Assembly (NCBI GenBank): GCA_945901855.1
Contig: CAMDLT010000007.1
Span: forward strand, 1-64,000
Reading direction: 5' to 3'
DNA: 64,000 bases
Source of the DNA: Asaia bogorensis
GTDB taxonomy: Bacteria > Pseudomonadota > Alphaproteobacteria > CACIAM-22H2
This document shows positions 58,150 through 64,000 of this stretch, piece by piece. Under the pieces are notes generated by a model. That model worked only from the letters and a program-made list of their open reading frames with translations, was not told the origin of the DNA and ran no database searches. Position 1 is the stretch's first letter, and each line of letters starts with the position of its first letter. A program made the translations under genes and the position numbers.

Positions 58150-61100
58150 ATGACAGGTTGGCAATTCTGGATCGATCGCGGCGGCACATTCACCGACATC
58201 GTCGCCAAGCGGCCCGACGGAAGTTTGGCCACGCACAAGCTGCTGTCCGAAAATCCCGAGCGCTACGCCGATGCCGCGTTGCAGGGCATTCGCGATCTGC
58301 TCGGGCTCGACGGGCAGGCGAGCCTCGCGGGCCAGCCCATTGACGCGGTCAAGATGGGCACGACCGTCGCCACCAACGCGCTGCTGGAACGCAAGGGCGC
58401 GCGCGTGGCGCTTGCCATCACGGCCGGGTTCGGCGACCAGCTGCGCATTGCCTATCAGAACCGGCCGAAATTGTTTGTGCGCCGCATCGAACTGCCCGAG
58501 CTGCTCTACGAGACCGCGATCGAAATCGACGAGCGCATCGACGCCAACGGCAACGTGCTGCGCGCCCTCGACCAGGCCAAAGCCGAAGCCGATTTGCGCC
58601 GCGCGTTCGCAAGCGGCATCGACGCGCTCGCGATCGTGCTGATGCACGGCTATCGCTATCCGGCGCACGAAGCGATGCTGGCGACGATCGCGCGGCGCAT
58701 CGGGTTTTCGCAGATCTCGGTCGGCCACGAAGTCTCGCCGCTGATGAAAATCGTCGGGCGCGGCGACACGACTGTGGTCGACGCGTATGTCGCGCCGATT
58801 CTGCGCGGCTATGTCGATCGCGTGGCGGCAGCGCTCGGCGATACGCGGCTGCTGTTCATGCAATCCAACGGCGGGCTTGTGGATGCGCGCCGGTTCCAGG
58901 GCAAGGATGCGATACTCTCCGGCCCTGCGGGCGGCATCGTGGGGGCCGCGCGCACCGGCGAGGCGGCCGGCTTTTCCAAGATCATCGGCTTCGACATGGG
59001 CGGCACCTCGACCGACGTTGCGCTCTACAACGGCGCCTACGAGCGCACGTTCGAAACCGTCGTTGCGGGCGTGCGCATGCGTGCCCCCATGATGAAGATC
59101 AACACGGTCGCGGCGGGCGGCGGCTCGATCCTGCATTTCGACGGCGCGCGCTTTCGCGTCGGGCCCGACAGTGCGGGCGCCAATCCGGGCCCCGCCTGCT
59201 ACCGGCGCGGCGGTCCGCTTTGCGTGACCGACGCCAACATCATGGTCGGCAAGATCGTGCCCGCGTTCTTCCCCAAACTGTTCGGCCCCGGCGGGGACCA
59301 GGCGCTCGATAGCGACATCGTGCGCGCCAAGTTTTCCGATCTTGCCAAGCGCGTCGCGCTTGCGACCGGCAAGGCGACCGGCGCGCAGGCGGTCGCCGAC
59401 GGGTTTTTGAAGATCGCGGTCGAGAACATGGCCAACGCGATCAAGCAGATCTCGATCCAGCGCGGCTACGACGTGCAGAGCTACGCGCTCAATTGCTTCG
59501 GCGGGGCGGGCGGGCAGTTCGCCTGCAAGGTGGCCGATGCGCTCGGCATGGAAAACGTGTTCGTGCATCCGTTTGCGGGCGTGCTGTCGGCCTACGGCAT
59601 GGGCTTGGCCGACATGCGCGTGCTGCGCGAGAAGGCCGTCGAAGCAAGGCTCGACGAACGGCTGATGCCGGCCCTTGCACACGATCTTGATCGGCTGGCG
59701 GCCGACGGGCGCGCCGAACTCGTGCGCCAGGACGTGCCGCAGGCCAGCATCGAAATCCAGCGCCGCCTGCATTTGAAATACGAAGGCACGGATTCGACGC
59801 TCGCCGTCGCCGACGGCCCGTTGGCGCGCATCGCGGCCGATTTCGCGGCGGCGCACCGCCAGCGCTACGGCTTCACGCTGCCCGGCAAAGCGATCGTCGT
59901 CGAAGCCGTCGCCATCGAAGCCATCGGCCATGCCGATACGATGCAAGACGCCGTGTTCGATGCGCCCGACGCGCCGCCGCCCGCACCCGACGCCTGCGCC
60001 GACATCTACACCGACGATGCCGTGCGCCAGGCGCCGATCTACCGGCGCGAACGGCTGCTGCCCGGCATGCGCCTCGACGGACCCGCGATCGTCGCCGACG
60101 CCAACGCCACCACGATCGTCGAGCCGGGCTGGCAGCTGCGCGTCACGGCGCGCGACCATCTGGTGCTGACGCGAACGGTTCCCGTGCAGCGCAGCCATGC
60201 GGCGGGCACGTCGGTCGATCCGGTGATGCTGGAGGTCTTCAACAATCTGTTCATGTCGATCGCCGAACAGATGGGCGTCGCCCTGCAGAACACCGCCTTC
60301 TCGGTCAACATCAAGGAGCGCTTGGATTTTTCCTGCGCGTTGTTCGACCGCGACGGCAACCTCATCGCCAACGCGCCGCACATGCCCGTCCATCTGGGCT
60401 CGATGGGCGAGAGCGTGGCCGCCGTCACGCGCGCGCGCGAAGGCACGATGAAGCCGGGCGACGTCTATGTGCTGAACGCGCCCTACAATGGCGGCACGCA
60501 TCTGCCCGACGTTACGGTCGTGATGCCGGTGTTCGACGACGCAAAAACGGAAATCCTGTTTTTTGTCGCGAGCCGCGGCCATCAGGCCGACATCGGCGGC
60601 CTGACGCCGGGCTCGATGCCGCCGGGCTCGACCAGCGTCGAGGAGGAGGGCGTGCTGATCGACGATTTTCTGCTGGTCGAACAGGGCGTCTTGCGCGAGG
60701 CCCAGATGGTCGCCTTGCTCGAAAGCGGCCCGTATCCGGCGCGCAATCCAGCGCAGAACATCGGCGACCTCAAAGCGCAGATCGCGGCGTGCGAGAAGGG
60801 CGCGCAGGAGCTGCGCAAGATGGTGCGCGATTTCGGGCTCGACGTCGTGCGCGCCTATATGGGGCACGTGCAGGACAATGCCGAGGAGCAGGTCCGCCGC
60901 GTGCTCGACGTGCTCAAAGACGGCGCGTTCGACTACAAGATGGACGACGGCGCCGTCATTGCCGTGAAAATTTCGATCGACCGCGCGAAGCGCAGCGCCG
61001 TCATCGATTTTGCGGGCACGTCCGTGCAGCGCCCGAACAATTTCAACGCGCCCGCCGCCGTATGCATGGCGGCGGTGCTCTATGTGTTCCGCACGCTTGT

Positions 61101-61743
61101 ACCCGGCGACATCCCGATGAATGCGGGCGTGCTCAAACCGCTCGACGTGCGCATCCCGGAAGGCTCGATGCTGCGCCCGCGCTATCCGGCGGCCGTGGTG
61201 GCGGGCAATGTCGAAACCTCGCAGACCGTCACCGACTGCCTCTACGGGGCGCTTGGCGCCATGGCCGGTGCCCAAGGGACCATGAACAATTTCACCTTCG
61301 GCAATGCCCGCCACCAGTATTACGAAACCATCGCCGGCGGTTCGGGTGCAGGCCCCGATTTCGACGGCACGGATGCGGTGCAGACGCACATGACCAATTC
61401 GCGCCTGACCGATCCTGAAGTGCTCGAATGGCGCTTTCCCGTGCGCGTCGAAAGTTTCGCCATCCGGCGCGGCTCGGGTGGGGCAGGGCGCCGCCATGGC
61501 GGCGACGGCGTGGTGCGCAAGATCCGGTTCCTCGAAACGATGACCTGCGCGATCCTTGCCAATCGCCGCATCGTGCCGCCGTTCGGCCTCGCAGGCGGCG
61601 ATGCTGGAAAACTCGGCCGCAACTGGGTCGAGCGCGCCGACGGCCGCATCGAGGAGAAGGGCGCGACCGCCCAATGGCAGGTCGAACCCGGCGACATGTT
61701 CGTGATCGAAACGCCCGGCGGCGGCGGGTTCGGCACGAGATAA
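58150..61743 (+). CDS. Fused hydantoinase A/B, 5-oxoprolinase-type
   Basis: This 1197-residue ATP-dependent cyclic amide hydrolase joins HyuA (about 1-680) and HyuB (about 690-1197) in one chain, as in 5-oxoprolinase. HyuA starts with the ATPase motif WIDRGGTFTDIVAKRPDG and has TTVATNALLERKG, FDMGGTSTDVALYNG, NTVAAGGGSIL and NCFGGAGGQFACKVA. HyuB has DPVMLEVFNNLFMSIAEQMG, VHLGSMGESV, RGHQADIGGLTPGSMPP and SGGAGRRHGGDGVVRKI. Substrate could be 5-oxoproline, a hydantoin or N-methylhydantoin. It is followed by a 15-bp tandem repeat. Confidence 0.9.
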   Translation: MTGWQFWIDRGGTFTDIVAKRPDGSLATHKLLSENPERYADAALQGIRDLLGLDGQASLAGQPIDAVKMGTTVATNALLERKGARVALAITAGFGDQLRIAYQNRPKLFVRRIELPELLYETAIEIDERIDANGNVLRALDQAKAEADLRRAFASGIDALAIVLMHGYRYPAHEAMLATIARRIGFSQISVGHEVSPLMKIVGRGDTTVVDAYVAPILRGYVDRVAAALGDTRLLFMQSNGGLVDARRFQGKDAILSGPAGGIVGAARTGEAAGFSKIIGFDMGGTSTDVALYNGAYERTFETVVAGVRMRAPMMKINTVAAGGGSILHFDGARFRVGPDSAGANPGPACYRRGGPLCVTDANIMVGKIVPAFFPKLFGPGGDQALDSDIVRAKFSDLAKRVALATGKATGAQAVADGFLKIAVENMANAIKQISIQRGYDVQSYALNCFGGAGGQFACKVADALGMENVFVHPFAGVLSAYGMGLADMRVLREKAVEARLDERLMPALAHDLDRLAADGRAELVRQDVPQASIEIQRRLHLKYEGTDSTLAVADGPLARIAADFAAAHRQRYGFTLPGKAIVVEAVAIEAIGHADTMQDAVFDAPDAPPPAPDACADIYTDDAVRQAPIYRRERLLPGMRLDGPAIVADANATTIVEPGWQLRVTARDHLVLTRTVPVQRSHAAGTSVDPVMLEVFNNLFMSIAEQMGVALQNTAFSVNIKERLDFSCALFDRDGNLIANAPHMPVHLGSMGESVAAVTRAREGTMKPGDVYVLNAPYNGGTHLPDVTVVMPVFDDAKTEILFFVASRGHQADIGGLTPGSMPPGSTSVEEEGVLIDDFLLVEQGVLREAQMVALLESGPYPARNPAQNIGDLKAQIAACEKGAQELRKMVRDFGLDVVRAYMGHVQDNAEEQVRRVLDVLKDGAFDYKMDDGAVIAVKISIDRAKRSAVIDFAGTSVQRPNNFNAPAAVCMAAVLYVFRTLVPGDIPMNAGVLKPLDVRIPEGSMLRPRYPAAVVAGNVETSQTVTDCLYGALGAMAGAQGTMNNFTFGNARHQYYETIAGGSGAGPDFDGTDAVQTHMTNSRLTDPEVLEWRFPVRVESFAIRRGSGGAGRRHGGDGVVRKIRFLETMTCAILANRRIVPPFGLAGGDAGKLGRNWVERADGRIEEKGATAQWQVEPGDMFVIETPGGGGFGTR

Positions 61744-61744
61744 C

Positions 61745-61789
61745 GTCGAATCGCACGGGTTCGAATCGCACGGGTTCGAATCGCACGGG
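61745..61789. repeat. Three tandem 15-bp repeats after the hydantoinase gene
   Basis: The unit TTCGAATCGCACGGG is present three times in tandem (61745-61759 with G for the first T, 61760-61774, 61775-61789), starting just after the TAA. Each unit contains the palindrome TTCGAA. It is intergenic, and a second 15-bp array exists at 44389 with an unrelated unit. Confidence 0.85.
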
Positions 61790-61876
61790 CGAAATCGTGT
61801 CCAATCTGCGCCAAGCGTAGCGGGACAATTGCGCGGCTGCATTCGGGGCGCCGACCGGCTATAGCCTAACGACGCC

Positions 61877-62812
61877 ATGACAAGCCCAACGCCCCAACCC
61901 GATTCCAGCGTCGGCCGCCACGACCGGCCGTTGGCGGGGATCGTATTCATGCTCGCGGGCGTGTTCATGCTCTCGATCATGGATACGGTGTCGAAATTCG
62001 CCGTCGGGCAACTGCCGATTTTCCAGATCGTCGCGATCCGGTCGGCCTATGTGCTCTCCGTGCTGGTACCCTATGCGTGGTTCGTGCACGGGCGCGCGGC
62101 GTTCGCAACCAAACGGCCGCTTGCGCATATCGGGCGCGGGCTGATTTCGGTCGGCGCGGTCTATTCGTTTTTGGAGTGTCTGCGACTGCTGCCGCTCGCC
62201 ACCGCCATCGCGATCTGTTTTGCAGCCCCGCTGCTGATGACGGTTTTTTCCGTCTTCATGCTGAAGGAGCGCGTGGGCGTGCATCGCTGGACGGCGGTCT
62301 GCATCGGCCTGGTCGGCGTCGGCTTGATCGTGGGCCCCGAAGCCGCCGACGGCGCCGTTTCGCTGGGCGCGCTGTGGGCGTTGCTGTCGGCGGCGCTCTA
62401 CGCGTTCGGCATGACCACCGTGCGGCTGCTGTCGGCGACCGAAAGCGACATCGCGATGATGTGGACGCAGGGCGCCGTCATGCTGGCGGCATCGCTGGTC
62501 GCTTTGCCGTTCGTAGCGACGCCCGTTCCCGACGCGATGTGGGGCGTGATCGCAGTTTTGGCAGCCGTGCTGATCGCGGGCCAGGCGCTGAGCTTTCGCG
62601 CGATGCGCTTGGCGCCGGTCGGGGCGGTCGCGCCGTTGCAGTACACCGAACTGGTCTGGGCGGCAGCTTTTGGCTGGATTTTCTGGAACGAATGGCCGTC
62701 GGCGAATGTCTGGTGGGGCGCGCTGGTCGTCGTTTCGGCGGGTCTTTATACGATCTGGCGCGAACGCGTGCGCGCGGCCCAGGCGGTTGAAGTCCGCGCC
62801 CGGCAGGTCTAA
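61877..62812 (+). CDS. EamA/DMT-family transporter
   Basis: This 311-residue protein has ten predicted membrane segments in two EamA repeats. The first begins IVFMLAGVFMLSIMDTVSKF, typical of the RhaT/EamA branch (with FQIVAIRSAYVLSVLVPY); the second begins LGALWALLSAALYAFGM. Probably a small-metabolite exporter; substrate unknown. It is not closely similar to the transporter at 45690. It lies 32 nt before the flavoprotein gene on the same strand. Confidence 0.87.
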   Translation: MTSPTPQPDSSVGRHDRPLAGIVFMLAGVFMLSIMDTVSKFAVGQLPIFQIVAIRSAYVLSVLVPYAWFVHGRAAFATKRPLAHIGRGLISVGAVYSFLECLRLLPLATAIAICFAAPLLMTVFSVFMLKERVGVHRWTAVCIGLVGVGLIVGPEAADGAVSLGALWALLSAALYAFGMTTVRLLSATESDIAMMWTQGAVMLAASLVALPFVATPVPDAMWGVIAVLAAVLIAGQALSFRAMRLAPVGAVAPLQYTELVWAAAFGWIFWNEWPSANVWWGALVVVSAGLYTIWRERVRAAQAVEVRARQV

Positions 62813-62844
62813 CCTTCGGGACCTTCAAACGGCGAGGAAGCCCG

Positions 62845-64000
62845 ATGGCCAGCATTGCGCAAATCAAAGCCTCCAACCCCGTCGCGCGCGACGCGGCGAT
62901 CGCGGAGATCCAAACGCTGATCGGCGCGCGTCTGTCGACGGCGGGGGCGGTTCGCGACCAGCACGGGCGCGGCGAGGCCTATCACATGTCGATCCCGCCC
63001 GATGCCGTCGCCTTCGTCGAGAGCACGGCGGAAGTCGCGGCGATCGTCGAGATTTGCGCGCGCCATCGCCTGGCGGTGGTGCCGTTCGGCACCGGCACCT
63101 CGCTCGAAGGGCACACGGCCGCGTTGCACGGCGGAATTTGCATCGATGTCAGCCGCATGAACGCGATCCTGGCGGTCAATGTCGAGGATCTGGACGTGCG
63201 TGTGCAGCCGGGCGTCACGCGCAAGCAGCTCAACGAACATCTGCGCGATACCGGCCTGTTTTTCCCGATCGATCCGGGCGCCGATGCATCGCTGGGCGGC
63301 ATGACCGCGACGCGCGCCTCGGGCACCAACGCCGTGCGCTACGGCACGATGCGCGAGAACGTGCTCTCGCTCGAAGTGGTGCTGGCCGACGGTCGCGTGA
63401 TCCGCACGGCAAGGCGCGCGCGCAAATCCTCGGCCGGCTACGATCTCACGCGCTTGTTCGTGGGCTCGGAAGGAACGCTTGGCGTGATCACGGAAGTCAC
63501 GCTCAAGCTCTATGGCATCCCCGAGGCGTCCAGCGTGGCGATGTGCACTTTCGACACCGTGAAAGGCGCCGTGGATACCACCATCGCGACGATCCAGGCC
63601 GGCATCCCGGTCGCGCGCATCGAATTGGCCGACGGCGTGCAGATGGGCGCCATCGCGCGCTATTCCAAGCTCGATCTGGCGGCCGTGCCGACCTTGTGGC
63701 TCGAATTCCACGGCACCGAAGCCTCGGTTGCCGAGCAGGCGGAAATGGTCCAGGCCATCGCGGTCGACAATGGCGGCGAGAATTTCAAATGGACCACCGA
63801 TCAAGCTGCCCGCAAGAAGATCTGGCAGGCGCGCCACGATGCGGCCTATGCCGCCAAGGCGCTGCGGCCGGGCTGCCAAGTCTGGGCAACCGACGTGTGC
63901 GTGCCGATCTCGCGCCTCGCCGACTGCATCGTCGAAACGCAGAAGGATTTGGAATCGACGCACCTGCCCGCGCCGATCGTGGGCCATGTCGGCGACGGCA
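62845..64000 (+). CDS. FAD-linked D-lactate dehydrogenase-type oxidase (3-prime end outside window)
   Basis: 385 codons are visible with no stop before the edge. The protein has the FAD_binding_4 fold of glycolate/D-lactate dehydrogenases: VVPFGTGTSLEGH, DLDVRVQPGVTRKQLNEHL, FPIDPGADASLGGM, ASGTNAVRYGTMRENVLSLE and FVGSEGTLGVITEVTLKLYG. The C-terminal FAD-oxidase domain follows (AARKKIWQARHDAAYAAKAL). The DPGADASLGGM / SGTNAVRYGTM forms match D-lactate dehydrogenase (cytochrome) more than GlcD. The start ATG 62845 has GAGGA upstream. Usual length about 460, so about 75 residues are missing. Confidence 0.88.
   Translation, partial: MASIAQIKASNPVARDAAIAEIQTLIGARLSTAGAVRDQHGRGEAYHMSIPPDAVAFVESTAEVAAIVEICARHRLAVVPFGTGTSLEGHTAALHGGICIDVSRMNAILAVNVEDLDVRVQPGVTRKQLNEHLRDTGLFFPIDPGADASLGGMTATRASGTNAVRYGTMRENVLSLEVVLADGRVIRTARRARKSSAGYDLTRLFVGSEGTLGVITEVTLKLYGIPEASSVAMCTFDTVKGAVDTTIATIQAGIPVARIELADGVQMGAIARYSKLDLAAVPTLWLEFHGTEASVAEQAEMVQAIAVDNGGENFKWTTDQAARKKIWQARHDAAYAAKALRPGCQVWATDVCVPISRLADCIVETQKDLESTHLPAPIVGHVGDG

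Overview
This window looks like chromosomal DNA of a GC-rich alphaproteobacterium, most probably in or near the Rhodospirillales. The evidence is the alphaproteobacterial order ftsZ-lpxC-bamD-recN-ligA, a murE with the meso-DAP motif (Gram-negative wall), two small PAS_5-type proteins, a DUF1127 protein, a RNase P RNA and very long antisense shadow ORFs. The order-level assignment is an inference; no rRNA or tRNA gene was seen.

Layout. (1) 1-0.83 kb is an accessory edge: the start of an IS3-family element that appears to interrupt a tcmP gene, then an orphan XRE regulator. (2) 0.86-11.3 kb holds central carbon and translation genes, mostly on the minus strand (thiE, class I fba, epmB, epmA, gap, a HAD phosphatase, tkt), with a creatininase-family gene, a CsgG/SH3 lipoprotein and a DUF2076 gene between them; pgk is missing from the block. 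(3) 11.5-19.1 kb holds a short coiled-coil gene, an unusually long zapA, an AT-rich stretch with two paralogous PAS_5 genes and three short palindromes, a solitary fliG, an HTH gene, an 11-bp tandem repeat, a DUF1127 gene with a clear terminator, and an M24 aminopeptidase P. (4) 19.1-43.7 kb, all on the minus strand, is the cell-envelope and division region. The complete dcw cluster runs mraZ-rsmH-ftsL-ftsI-murE-murF-mraY-murD-ftsW-murG-murC-murB-ddlB-ftsQ-ftsA-ftsZ, with most genes overlapping by 1-4 nt. A strong hairpin terminator follows ftsZ, then come lpxC, bamD, recN, ligA and a small unknown gene. Upstream of mraZ is an exact 10-bp-period array of five TGGGN boxes overlapping a candidate promoter. 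(5) 43.9-44.4 kb is rnpB (minus strand), with promoter, P1 helix and U-tract all visible. (6) 44.4-47.3 kb has a HicB-like antitoxin without HicA and a three-gene overlapping set (TerB/J-domain protein, EamA transporter, cytoplasmic-type amidase). (7) 47.4-57.4 kb is a catabolic and uptake region: a D-malate/tartrate-type dehydrogenase, then a LysR regulator divergent from a DSD1-type PLP enzyme, RidA, a HAD hydrolase and a complete oligopeptide-type ABC transporter with fused ATPases. (8) 57.6-64 kb has a GNAT acetyltransferase, a fused HyuA/HyuB hydantoinase/5-oxoprolinase, an EamA transporter and a D-lactate dehydrogenase-type flavoprotein that runs off the right edge.

How they work together. 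The dcw block makes lipid II, assembles the divisome and shares regulation through MraZ; zapA and the neighbouring coiled-coil gene act on the same Z ring from another locus. The most system-like accessory unit is lysR/DSD1-ridA-HAD-ABC (48.4-57.4 kb). A PLP dehydratase would release an enamine/imine that RidA hydrolyses, and the transporter could supply a hydroxy-amino acid or peptide substrate. The substrate is not known from sequence. No clearly unprecedented system was found; the better leads are the MraZ-box array, the DSD1-RidA-transporter unit, the long ZapA and the palindromes around the PAS_5 pair.
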